Below, piece after piece: positions 6,878 through 14,013 of a stretch of DNA of 15,453 nt. Numbering within the stretch: the first letter of the stretch is position 1; each line of letters begins with the position of its first letter. Origin of the DNA: Dehalococcoidia bacterium (GTDB lineage Bacteria > Chloroflexota > Dehalococcoidia > JACVQG01). The notes under the pieces are model-generated. The model was not told where the DNA came from and ran no database searches. It worked only from the letters and a program-made list of their open reading frames with translations. Position numbers and translations under genes: made by a program. Location: assembly GCA_015661045.1 (NCBI GenBank), contig JACVQG010000023.1, positions 1-15,453 on the forward strand. Direction: 5' to 3'.

Positions 6878-6911
6878 TGCTATCGGAACGGCAATTTTTG
6901 GCCGGATAGCA
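6878..6911. terminator. Possible bidirectional terminator between convergent genes
   Basis: TGCTATC (6878-6884) pairs with GATAGCA (6905-6911), extended by two G-C pairs after a one-base bulge. The loop contains a T-run (6895-6899). It lies between the stops of the small unknown gene and the flavoprotein gene. Confidence 0.4.
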
Positions 6912-6931
6912 CAGGGGTTACAGGTTGGCTT

Positions 6932-8350
6932 TTATTGTCTGTTAGCAGCATTTCTACCGGCAAGGCGTCCGAAGACCACCGCCTGACTCAAAGCGGCGCC
7001 TGAATGGTAACCATCGCCGTGGAACCCGCCCACTACTTCACCTGCCGCATAGAGTCCCGGAATATCCCCGCTCCGTGTCAGGACATGCATATCTTTATCA
7101 ACAGCGATCCCGGCATACGTGGACAGGAAGTGCGCCCTGGTTTCAAATGAATAGAAGGGCGGCGTGTCCAGTTTTACCGGGCGGCCATAATTTCCAGCCA
7201 GGGTAGCTCGTCCGAACTCCAGGTCTTTACCGCCATCCACATATCCATTGTACCTGTCAACGGTTTTTCTCAATGCTTCAGGAAGTAAACCTATTTTATG
7301 CGCCAGTTCCTCGATAGTGTCACCCTTCACCAGAAACCTGATTTTGACGTCGTCAAGACCCAACCCAAAATCAATACTCGACTTTTTGGCGAGTCTTACC
7401 TGCCGTTCAAATATTTTCTGGTCGATTATCTGGTAGCCAATGGCATCCGGTTGGTCGAGAGTGAGCAGGCCAGTGTCTTTATAGGATATTGACTCGTTAA
7501 CGTATCTTTGACTCTTTTTATTGACGATGATGCCGCCGGACAGGAATAATAGAGCTATATCTTCTGAAGTATTTCCGTTGACATGAAGCTCAAAACTGGG
7601 TTTGACATATTCCATGTCTTTCACGCTGGCGCCCAGCGCCTCCGCCATTTCCAGGCCGTCTCCGGTATGACCGATGCCTGATGTTGCAACAACACCGGCG
7701 AATTTCGGGTTGATATTAGCTAATCTCCGCGGGTCACGCGCAAAACCGCCTGAAGCCAGCACGACGCCTTTCCTGGCCCTGATTCGTGTAGTAGCCCCTG
7801 TCCGCTCCTGGAGGTTTACTCCGATAACACTCTCCCGCTCACCGATCAGGAGGCCAATCACCGGAGCTTGAAAAAAGACCAGCGCGCCTTGCTTCCTTGC
7901 AGTTCGATACAGGATTCTGACCAGTTCTAAAGGGTCGGTCAGATGCGCCCTGGGGACGCTCATACCAGCAACTACTGAAACAAAATCAGCCCATTTTACG
8001 CCGAGCTTCTTTAGCCAGTAGTAGGTGTTTAGCTGATGTTCGATATACGTTTGGACCAGTTTCGGATCATTTTTCTGTTTCCCGACTGACATCAGGTCTT
8101 TGTAAAACAGGTCATTTGAGTCCCTGCCCCCTTGTTTCTCCTGGATGTCGGTGCCGGCAAAGGCGAAGCTACCGGCGCTGATGGCTGTGGATGAATCCCA
8201 TATTCTGGTCTGCTTCTCGAGGATAATCGTTTCGGCTCCGGCATCTGTTGCCTCCACCGCCGCAGCCAGCCCAGCGCCGCCACCGCCTACGATTACCACA
8301 TCTTTTTCCATATCCCACGACCCGGTGTAATGTTCGTTCTTGATTTGCAT
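6932..8350 (-). CDS. FAD-dependent oxidoreductase, fumarate reductase/3-ketosteroid dehydrogenase-like flavoprotein
   Basis: The protein has about 472 residues. The dinucleotide-binding motif VVIVGGGGAGLAAA is near the N-terminus, with LEKQ at the end of the second strand. ASGGFARDP is at mid-length, and the C-terminal FAD motif reads GLYAAGEVVGGFHGDGYHSG followed by FGRLAG. This is the layout of soluble flavocytochrome c-like fumarate, urocanate and tricarballylate-type enzymes and of ketosteroid dehydrogenases. Fumarate reductases carry an Arg in the NRLGG segment after HG; here it reads GYHSG, so fumarate is doubtful as substrate. There is no heme-binding or Tat segment, so the enzyme is probably cytoplasmic. 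The ATG at 8350 is chosen, with a weak GGGGTG site upstream. A GTG at 8359, or the ATG just before the FAD motif, are alternatives. The SDR gene is divergent, and no iron-sulfur or membrane subunit is adjacent. Confidence 0.85.
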   Translation of the reverse strand: MQIKNEHYTGSWDMEKDVVIVGGGGAGLAAAVEATDAGAETIILEKQTRIWDSSTAISAGSFAFAGTDIQEKQGGRDSNDLFYKDLMSVGKQKNDPKLVQTYIEHQLNTYYWLKKLGVKWADFVSVVAGMSVPRAHLTDPLELVRILYRTARKQGALVFFQAPVIGLLIGERESVIGVNLQERTGATTRIRARKGVVLASGGFARDPRRLANINPKFAGVVATSGIGHTGDGLEMAEALGASVKDMEYVKPSFELHVNGNTSEDIALLFLSGGIIVNKKSQRYVNESISYKDTGLLTLDQPDAIGYQIIDQKIFERQVRLAKKSSIDFGLGLDDVKIRFLVKGDTIEELAHKIGLLPEALRKTVDRYNGYVDGGKDLEFGRATLAGNYGRPVKLDTPPFYSFETRAHFLSTYAGIAVDKDMHVLTRSGDIPGLYAAGEVVGGFHGDGYHSGAALSQAVVFGRLAGRNAANRQ

Positions 8351-8359
8351 GAGCTTCAC

Positions 8360-8692
8360 CCCAATATAGTCGTTAAAAATATGTATTGTAGCTATAAGAA
8401 CGAGGATATATATCCCTTTTATTTCTTTATTACACTGAAATCCACAGGTGATAGCAACTTGATTCCGACTTCACTATACTCTTACGAGGTGTTACTGTGC
8501 AAGATTGGGGATGGTTGCGTCCATCTTACCCGAATTTAAGCGCTCAATAATTGCTAATCTACCGCCGGGCAGAACTATCGCTGGACTAAATAGGCTTGAC
8601 GGTAACGGTACTACCCAGTATTATCATCTCCAAGTAGAGGGGTTATCGCGTTGTAGTTCAAATATTATTCACAATAAAAAGGAGGCATAGGC
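8360..8692. other. Intergenic region between flavoprotein and SDR genes
   Basis: These 333 bp hold no convincing gene. Seen here are a 12-bp perfect palindrome GGATATATATCC (8404-8415), which could be an operator, and a good plus-strand promoter (8596-8624) for the SDR gene. No clear minus-strand promoter for the flavoprotein was found. Confidence 0.55.
8596..8624 (+). promoter_or_regulatory. Sigma70-type promoter of the SDR gene
   Basis: TTGACG (8596-8601) and TATTAT (8619-8624) each match 5 of 6 consensus bases and are 17 bp apart. Transcription near 8631 would give a leader of about 60 nt with an AAGGAGG ribosome site at its end. Confidence 0.65.
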
Positions 8693-9457
8693 ATGAGGTT
8701 GAAGGACAAGGTAGCCATAATTACCGGGGCCGGTTCCGGGCTGGGCAGGGCCAGCGCCATCCTCTTTGCCAAAGAGGGGGCCAGAATCGTGGTAGCTGAG
8801 ATTGTGTCCAAAGATGGTGAGGAAACTGTAAAGAGGGTGAGGGACGCTGGCGGTGACGCTGTTTTTTGCCAGACTGATGTGACCAAAGCCGCTGATTGCG
8901 AAAAGATGGTTAAAGTCGCTGTAGAGAAATATGGCAAGCTCGATATCATGTTCAATAATGCCGGTGCACTGGGGGCGTCAGGGCCTCTCGCCAGGATAAC
9001 CGAGGAGCAATGGAACCAGGTTATCGCACTTAACGTCACCAGCGTGTTCCTGGGAACAAGATATGCCATCCCGGAGATGTTACAGAGAGGTGGCGGCGCT
9101 ATCGTCAATACCGCATCTGTTGGAGGCATAATTCCGACCCGGTTCGGGGCTCCGTATTGTACTGCTAAGGCTGCGGTGATACAGCTTACCAAGGCTACTG
9201 CCCTGGATTATGCAGCAAGGAATATCAGGGCAAATTGTATTCTTCCAGGCGTCATGGAAACAAACTTTCTGAGCAAGATGGGCGGGAACCCCGAAAGAAT
9301 TGAGCAATACCGACAGATAGCGCTTAAAAGTGAACCGATAGGGAGATTTGCTCAGCCGGAGGAGGTTGCCAACGTGGCGCTATTCCTGGCATCGGATGAG
9401 TCCTCTTTTATGACCGGCAGCGCCGTGTCGGTGGATGGCGGCATGGCTCTAGTATAA
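8693..9457 (+). CDS. Short-chain dehydrogenase/reductase (classical SDR)
   Basis: The 254-residue product is a complete classical SDR. The cofactor motif TGAGSGLG spans 11-18, and NNAG is at 88-91. The catalytic residues are Asn114 (LNVTSVF), Ser142 (NTASVGG), Tyr155 and Lys159 (YCTAK). The C-terminal part RFAQPEEVANVALFLASDESSFMTGSAVSVDGG is the standard family ending. An acidic residue, Glu36, follows the second strand (VVAEI), which usually favours NAD(H) over NADP(H). The family oxidises or reduces alcohol/ketone groups on steroids, sugars, cyclic alcohols or acyl chains; the substrate cannot be read. AAAGGAGG lies before the ATG. The divergent flavoprotein of the ketosteroid dehydrogenase/fumarate reductase type could act on the same class of compound (inference). 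Confidence 0.95.
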   Translation: MRLKDKVAIITGAGSGLGRASAILFAKEGARIVVAEIVSKDGEETVKRVRDAGGDAVFCQTDVTKAADCEKMVKVAVEKYGKLDIMFNNAGALGASGPLARITEEQWNQVIALNVTSVFLGTRYAIPEMLQRGGGAIVNTASVGGIIPTRFGAPYCTAKAAVIQLTKATALDYAARNIRANCILPGVMETNFLSKMGGNPERIEQYRQIALKSEPIGRFAQPEEVANVALFLASDESSFMTGSAVSVDGGMALV

Positions 9458-9477
9458 CCCTAATATAGCCAGGTAAT

Positions 9478-9505
9478 ATGTAAACCAACGTAATACAGTT
9501 TACAT
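9478..9505. terminator. Perfect 8-bp inverted repeat between convergent SDR and VLRF1-like genes
   Basis: ATGTAAAC (9478-9485) and GTTTACAT (9498-9505) are perfect inverted copies with a 12-nt loop, ending at the stop codon of the VLRF1-like gene. The position between two gene ends suggests transcription termination or RNA end protection. The stem is AT-rich and has no T-run, so this remains tentative. Confidence 0.35.
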
Positions 9506-10284
9506 CAATTATTCGTCAACGATGTAGCTATTTGGCCATATCCTGTATCCTCATTCCACTCGATAATACGGCTCGACCAGGTACGTTGGATGGCATATTC
9601 CAGCACCCGCTGACGCGGTTCGGCTATATCCAGTAGCGCCGGTAGGTTGCGGTTGTCAAACTGGCTTAAAAACGAACACTGTTTTTGGAGCAACAGTATA
9701 GTTGTCCATGCGCCTCCATAAACAATGTAGTCAATTGGTGCTGCCTCCGTTCTAAGAATTTCCTGGGCATGGCCGCATACTCGAGTAAAAAAGTATTCCA
9801 TTTGTTTTTCCCGGTGGCGTTGAAACCTCTTGGCCGATGAGCCGCCCTGCCGATGCCGGCTGTGGATATTACCGGTGCCAACCTTGCTGGCAATCAGGTT
9901 TTCACCCTGGCATAGACCGATAGCATAAGCTCCCAATCGGACCAATACGATGGCAATCCGGTAATCGTGAATCAGCATTGACTGCAGGGGGGCAACGATA
10001 AAGCTATCATCAATGCGTTGCTCGACGATTGGGAATGGCGGTGTAATCAGGTATTTCTGCGAACGGCTCCAAAAAACGGCTGTCCCCGTTTTCGAGTTGG
10101 CGGCAAGCTCAACAATCTGAGGCAGAGCATTTTCCAGGTTAACTTTTTCTGTCAATTTTCCAATCTGGTGTGGGGATAACCCCGCGGGTATGTACAACGA
10201 GGCGGCAGAGTCAGTTCCTTTCAACTCGTCAATAAAAGCAAGCATTTTTTGCCGGCTAAGATTAAAACTTTGAGCTATTAGCAT
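9505..10284 (-). CDS. eRF1/VLRF1-like (Vms1-related) protein, probable peptidyl-tRNA hydrolase
   Basis: The 259-residue product resembles the bacterial eRF1-like families (acVLRF1/baeRF type). A helical and beta N-terminal part leads to FIVAPLQSMLIHDYRIAIVLV (94-114), then the signature loop at 137-159 (GTGNIHSRHRQGGSSAKRFQ onward) followed by a long helix REKQMEYFFTRVCGHAQEIL. In this superfamily the loop corresponds to the GGQ loop of release factors and to the GGSQ-containing loop of Vms1/ANKZF1, which releases nascent chains from tRNA on split ribosomes. Here it reads QGGSS, with Ser in place of the loop Gln. The remaining C-terminal domain (180-259) carries DYIVYGGA and IIEWNEDTGYGQ. The gene lies 177 bp downstream of mutS2 on the same strand, with a palindromic repeat between. 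No strong ribosome site precedes the ATG, so the start is less certain. Family assignment is from motif recognition only. Confidence 0.7.
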   Translation of the reverse strand: MLIAQSFNLSRQKMLAFIDELKGTDSAASLYIPAGLSPHQIGKLTEKVNLENALPQIVELAANSKTGTAVFWSRSQKYLITPPFPIVEQRIDDSFIVAPLQSMLIHDYRIAIVLVRLGAYAIGLCQGENLIASKVGTGNIHSRHRQGGSSAKRFQRHREKQMEYFFTRVCGHAQEILRTEAAPIDYIVYGGAWTTILLLQKQCSFLSQFDNRNLPALLDIAEPRQRVLEYAIQRTWSSRIIEWNEDTGYGQIATSLTNN

Positions 10285-10291
10285 GGCCGTC

Positions 10292-10395
10292 TTTCTATTC
10301 CTCTCCCTAAGAGGGGAGAGGTTAGGTGAGGGTGATACAAGATTATTTCATCCCCCTCACTTTAATTCTATCCCGCATAGGGGAGAGAGAGAATA
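10292..10395. repeat. Dispersed CCTCTCCC/GGGAGAGG palindromic repeat, two inverted copies
   Basis: CCTCTCCC (10300-10307) and GGGAGAGG (10314-10321) form a perfect 8-bp stem with the TGAGGGTGA tail to about 10335. A diverged inverted copy runs from CCCCCTCAC (about 10352) through ATAGGGGAGAG to about 10395. The unit resembles intergenic repeats common in Chloroflexota genomes. It occupies most of the gap between the mutS2 stop and the VLRF1-like start. Confidence 0.65.
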
Positions 10396-10461
10396 AATGT
10401 AGCAGGATTTCCCTCACCAGGCACTCCGTTCTATGAGCATATCAGTTCGTTCATCCGTGGT

Positions 10462-12843
10462 TTATAGCTGAACGACAGTAGCGCCATCGCCGCCCTCCCC
10501 CCGCTTGCCGGCGCGGAAAGATTTCACCAACGGATGGGTAGCTAAAAAATCCCTGACAATCTGGCGAACCGTCCCGGTGCCGAATCCATGAATAATCCGG
10601 ACTTCAGCCTGGTTAGCCATCGCAGCGTCATTAAGGTACCCGTCCAGGACCATCTCTATCTCGCTGGCCCGCTTGCCCCGCAGGTCGAGTTCGCGGGAAA
10701 CAGGCCGAAACGTCATTCCCCTGCTAAGCTGTGTGTATTCAACCGACGGTTGACCATCTGGGGACGTTACCTTCTCTATTTCCTCAAGACCCAATATGAT
10801 TCTGGTCTGCCCGGCCTGGACCTCGACTTCTTGTCTTTCTTCAGACACAGACAGCACCGTTGCTTTTATGCCAACCTCTTTGAGCCAAGCTGTGTCTCCA
10901 ATGGAAATACTCTCTTTATTGGGTGTCGAGTCGGTGACCGCGTCACCGGATTGCAAGACCTCGCTCTTCAGTTGCTCCGCTACTGTCGTAATTGCCTTTT
11001 TAACCTGCTCCAGTCTTTCCCTGGATTTTTGCTTGCGCAATTCCGATTCGGCCTCCCGGACCTGCCTGCGCAGCCCGGCAACTTCGGAAGTAACCGTGTC
11101 CCTGGCCTGCTGAATCATGTTGCTTATATCCACTCTGCATTGCTGCCGCTCTGTTTCCAGTTCTTCACTCTGTTGTATCGCCTCGTCTCTTTTCTTTTCC
11201 AGTTGGTCCCGAAGAGCCGTAATCTCCTGCTCCTGAATCCGGAGGCTGTCCAGGATAGTTTCCAGTTGTTTCCTGGTTTCCGGCACCAACCTTTGGGCTT
11301 CGGCGATAACCTCTTGCGGCAAACCCAGGCGTGAGGCGATAGCCAGGGCATTGCTGCCGCCGGGCGTACCAATCGTCAGATGATATGTTGGACTCAGTGT
11401 TTTCGGATCAAAATCAAAAGAGGCGTTTTGCATCCCGTCAGTGGTATGGGCGAAGGCTTTAACCTCGGAAAAATGCGTGGTGGCTACGGTCATCGTCCGG
11501 CGCGACAGGAAATGATGCAGAATAGCAATAGCCAGGGAGGAACCCTCTACAGGGTCCGTACTGGTGCCTAACTCGTCGAGAAGCACCAGGCTCTTTTTTG
11601 TTGCCTGATTGATTATGCGGACAACGTTGCCCATATGCCAGCTAAAGCTGGATAGGGTTTGCGCGATGCTTTGCTCATCGCCGATGTCGGCAAAAATACC
11701 GTCAAAAATAGGAATCTGGCTGCCGTCAGAGGCGGGGATTGGTATCCCGGACTGGGTCATCAAGCTGAGCAAGCCGATGGTCTTGATGGCTACCGTCTTG
11801 CCGCCGGTATTCGGCCCGGTGATAACCAGCACAGAGAAGTCCCGTCCAATCTCCACTGTCAGCGGGACGGCGGTAACGCCGAGTAACGGGTGCCTGGCGT
11901 TGGCAAGCTTTAGTATACGTGGTGTCCCGGTAACTACTGCCTCGTTATCATCGCTTAACCCTGTCAGGGCCGGTTCAACCGCTCCGATTTTATGAGCATA
12001 GCGGGCCTTGGCAAGCACTAAATCCAGTTCGGCTATCCTTGCGATATTACTGGAGATTTCTTCTTCGTGTTTTCCTATCTCACCGCTCAGGCTTTGCAGG
12101 ATCCTGTCTACCTCGCGTTTTTCTTCCACCGTCATTTCCCGGATGGTATTCCCCAGTTCGACCATGGCCAGCGGCTCGATATACAGGGTAGCGCCGGTAT
12201 TGGAAACATCGTGGACTATGCCTTTCATTTCCTTCCGGTACTCGATCTTTATCGGGATGACGAACCGGCCATCCCGCTCAACAATAAAAGGCTCCTGGAT
12301 AATCTCCCGCCCGCGCGGCGTGTTCATCGTAGCTTCCAGTTGTTGGCGCAGTTGCTGGCGTAACTCGACTAGTTGCCGCCGGACATTGGCAAGATGAGCC
12401 GAAGCCCGGTCCAGCACTTCTCCATCGGGAGACAAACAATAACCAATTTTGGTGGCGATTTCATTAAACGCCATCAAATCAGCGGCGATATTCCAGAGCA
12501 GAGGCATCTGGGCCGATAAGCCCTTAAGAGTATTATGCACCTGGCCGAAAGCCGTAAGAGTGTTCTGAATGTCCAGCAGGCTTTGAGGCGTCAGTATCTT
12601 TCCCACAGACGCCATCTTCGCTTCCTGCCGGATATCCTGCACACCCCCGATAGTAAACCCCGGCTTTATAGACAGGAGATTCCTGGCCTCGGCTGATTGG
12701 CGGAGCAGTAAGGCGACCTGCTGATAATCCGCCGCCGGCTGCAAGCCGAGAGCCAGTTGGCGGCTGGCCGAAAATGAGGTGAATCCGGCAAGTATTTTCT
12801 TTATTTGAGGGAATTCAAGTAATTCTAAGCTTTTGGCATCCAT
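10462..12843 (-). CDS. mutS2: MutS2 (RqcU) ATPase with Smr domain, collided-ribosome splitting factor / endonuclease
   Basis: The 793-residue protein has the full MutS2 layout. An N-terminal core and coiled-coil clamp (about 1-300) are followed by the MutS-type ATPase with Walker A GPNTGGKT (343-350), FADIGDEQSIAQTLSSFSWH (384-403), Walker B LVLLDELGTSTDP (419-431) and the TTHFSEVK motif (455-462). A charged KOW/coiled-coil linker region (about 520-640) follows, then a C-terminal Smr domain (716-793) with LDLRG (719-723) and HGFGTG (752-757). It lacks the mismatch-binding N-terminal domain of MutS1. In Bacillus subtilis MutS2 binds collided ribosomes and splits them to feed ribosome-associated quality control; in other species it has been linked to suppressing recombination. 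AGGTG is 8 nt before the ATG, and an extended -10 promoter lies just upstream. The VLRF1-like gene follows on the same strand. Confidence 0.96.
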   Translation of the reverse strand: MDAKSLELLEFPQIKKILAGFTSFSASRQLALGLQPAADYQQVALLLRQSAEARNLLSIKPGFTIGGVQDIRQEAKMASVGKILTPQSLLDIQNTLTAFGQVHNTLKGLSAQMPLLWNIAADLMAFNEIATKIGYCLSPDGEVLDRASAHLANVRRQLVELRQQLRQQLEATMNTPRGREIIQEPFIVERDGRFVIPIKIEYRKEMKGIVHDVSNTGATLYIEPLAMVELGNTIREMTVEEKREVDRILQSLSGEIGKHEEEISSNIARIAELDLVLAKARYAHKIGAVEPALTGLSDDNEAVVTGTPRILKLANARHPLLGVTAVPLTVEIGRDFSVLVITGPNTGGKTVAIKTIGLLSLMTQSGIPIPASDGSQIPIFDGIFADIGDEQSIAQTLSSFSWHMGNVVRIINQATKKSLVLLDELGTSTDPVEGSSLAIAILHHFLSRRTMTVATTHFSEVKAFAHTTDGMQNASFDFDPKTLSPTYHLTIGTPGGSNALAIASRLGLPQEVIAEAQRLVPETRKQLETILDSLRIQEQEITALRDQLEKKRDEAIQQSEELETERQQCRVDISNMIQQARDTVTSEVAGLRRQVREAESELRKQKSRERLEQVKKAITTVAEQLKSEVLQSGDAVTDSTPNKESISIGDTAWLKEVGIKATVLSVSEERQEVEVQAGQTRIILGLEEIEKVTSPDGQPSVEYTQLSRGMTFRPVSRELDLRGKRASEIEMVLDGYLNDAAMANQAEVRIIHGFGTGTVRQIVRDFLATHPLVKSFRAGKRGEGGDGATVVQL

Positions 12844-12869
12844 GCTTTACACCTGTTCAGTATGAACTC

Positions 12870-12880
12870 ATTATAGCATG
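12870..12880 (-). promoter_or_regulatory. Extended -10 promoter of mutS2
   Basis: The minus strand reads CATGCTATAAT, a TGN-TATAAT extended -10 element with a perfect hexamer (12870-12875). No good -35 box lies 16-18 bp upstream, as is common for this promoter type. The leader would be about 20 nt. Confidence 0.55.
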
Positions 12881-12973
12881 ATGCATAAGCTGGGCGGGGT
12901 TTCCCTTTTTGAAGCTAAAACCCCTTAAAGTGTCTATTAACCAGGGGGACTATATTATCAATAAAAAGGGTAG

Positions 12974-13402
12974 TTATTTGGTCTTTAGTTGCGTGTCTAC
13001 CCAGGCAATAAACTCTTTAGCTTTTTGAATTATATGCCTGGCTTCATTTTCGCTTACCAATCCGACTTCATCATAAATGACACGGTTGCGTTTCTTCCTC
13101 ACACGATCAAAATAACTTATTATCTCCGTTAACTCTGGGTCCACCGAGATTTGCATGAAAGCCAGAGTAGCTTTATGTTTTTCCCCACCGGCCGGCCTAT
13201 ACCCCCGGTGAAACATATAAGCCCGGCAGGCCTGTAGTACAGCATTATAGGCAATAGAATAAGACCAATCCAGGCTTTCGGTCAGGATGCGCTCGGAATC
13301 GGTTAAATCCCGGTGGGCAATATCCATCGCTCTGGTAATTTCTTCAGGCGTAGCTTTGAAGAGATGAATGCTGCCGTCTTTTATCAATCTATCTAAAGAC
13401 AT
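12974..13402 (-). CDS. HEPN-domain protein, toxin-like partner of the MNT gene
   Basis: The 142-residue product (ATG at 13402) is a helical HEPN-type protein. Helices around ITRAMDIAHRDLTDSERIL, WSYSIAYNAVLQACRAYMF and ELTEIISYFDRVRKKRNRVIYDE match the fold. The usual catalytic motif of HEPN ribonucleases, R followed by four to six residues and then H, appears here as RNRVIY, with Tyr in place of His. RNase activity is therefore uncertain. A GTG at 13411 is another possible start, but AAGGG is better spaced for the ATG. The gene overlaps the end of the nucleotidyltransferase gene by 14 bp, indicating translational coupling in one operon. In characterised MNT-HEPN pairs the MNT protein adds AMP to the HEPN toxin and silences it. 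Similar wHTH-MNT/HEPN pairs may also have other roles. Confidence 0.85.
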   Translation of the reverse strand: MSLDRLIKDGSIHLFKATPEEITRAMDIAHRDLTDSERILTESLDWSYSIAYNAVLQACRAYMFHRGYRPAGGEKHKATLAFMQISVDPELTEIISYFDRVRKKRNRVIYDEVGLVSENEARHIIQKAKEFIAWVDTQLKTK

Positions 13403-13961
13403 CAAGGTCACCCTTCAACAGAATTTTCTTTTCGGCCAGTACCCGCTTAATAAACGGCTCTGCTCTTTCACGCCGATTATTAAATTCCTGGCGGCTCATC
13501 AATGTATAGTTAATCTGGCGGCTAATGTCATTTTCAATTTCCAGGACAATCCGGTTAAGCGCATCTTCGCTTATCTCGCCAACTACGAAAAGGTCAACGT
13601 CGCTTTTTTCTGTTTCTTCGTTTTGGGCCACAGACCCATAGATGAATGCCATCTCTATCTCCCTGGAGTTGGATATTTCGGATCGCAGGTAATCCCCCAG
13701 TGCGATGGTAGCATAGATAATTTTCTTAAGTTCCGGGTAGAAAGGAAATTCCTTTACAACTAAATAATATTTCTGATTGCCCCGGGTAGAGGATTTCAAT
13801 AAACCGGCTTTTTCCAGATAATGCAGCTCTCTCCTGACAGCATTGATTTGTTCACCGGTTAATCTGGCAATCTCCCGGACATAGAAGGCCCGGTCGGGAT
13901 TGGTGAGAAACAGCTTCAGCATGCTGCGCTTAGCTTTAGAAGTAATAAGATATTCTAACAT
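13389..13961 (-). CDS. Winged-helix plus minimal nucleotidyltransferase (MNT) fusion, antitoxin-like
   Basis: The 190-residue product has two parts. Residues 1-75 form a winged helix (MLKLFLTNPDRAFYVREIARL, AVRRELHYLEKAGLL, TRGNQKYYLV), typical of DNA-binding repressors that respond to pairing or ligand. Residues 85-180 form a minimal nucleotidyltransferase domain with FIYGSVAQ (107-113) and SDVDLFVVG (120-128), giving the Gly-Ser and Asp121/Asp123 metal-binding motif. The third acidic residue is not obvious; INYTLMS (150-156) occupies that strand. It precedes and overlaps the HEPN gene. The start at 13961 has only a weak ribosome site (GATAAAGA), fitting its short leader. Repeated TTATGTTC elements lie over its promoter, so autoregulation through the winged helix is likely (inference). 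Confidence 0.88.
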   Translation of the reverse strand: MLEYLITSKAKRSMLKLFLTNPDRAFYVREIARLTGEQINAVRRELHYLEKAGLLKSSTRGNQKYYLVVKEFPFYPELKKIIYATIALGDYLRSEISNSREIEMAFIYGSVAQNEETEKSDVDLFVVGEISEDALNRIVLEIENDISRQINYTLMSRQEFNNRRERAEPFIKRVLAEKKILLKGDLDVFR

Positions 13962-13970
13962 TCTTTATCA

Positions 13971-14013
13971 TGAACACTATTTATGTTCGATAGTACACTA
14001 ATTATGTTCAATA
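13971..14013. promoter_or_regulatory. Operator-like repeats over the MNT-HEPN promoter
   Basis: TTATGTTCGATA (13981-13992) and TTATGTTCAATA (14002-14013) match at 11 of 12 bases and are 21 bp apart, two helical turns. TGAACA at 13971-13976 is an inverted partner of TGTTC(A/G). One repeat lies in the promoter spacer and the other over the -10 box and start site, which is the geometry expected for repression. Confidence 0.6.

Noticed and set aside
8505..8690. A 61-codon plus-strand frame in the gap before the SDR gene
   Set aside because: It spans the SDR promoter, has no ribosome site and no recognisable motif.
8665..9192. A 175-codon minus-strand open frame across the SDR gene
   Set aside because: It is antisense to the SDR catalytic region, has low-complexity Ala/Pro/Ser-rich translation, and lacks any family signal.
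10588..11334. A 248-codon plus-strand open frame inside mutS2
   Set aside because: It is antisense to a fully conserved part of MutS2, its translation has no recognisable domain, and no ribosome site fits its start.
12896..12924. GGGGTTT/AAACCCC inverted repeat as a terminator for the HEPN gene
   Set aside because: The 7-bp stem has a 15-nt loop and no adjacent T-run on the minus strand, so it is not a convincing terminator.
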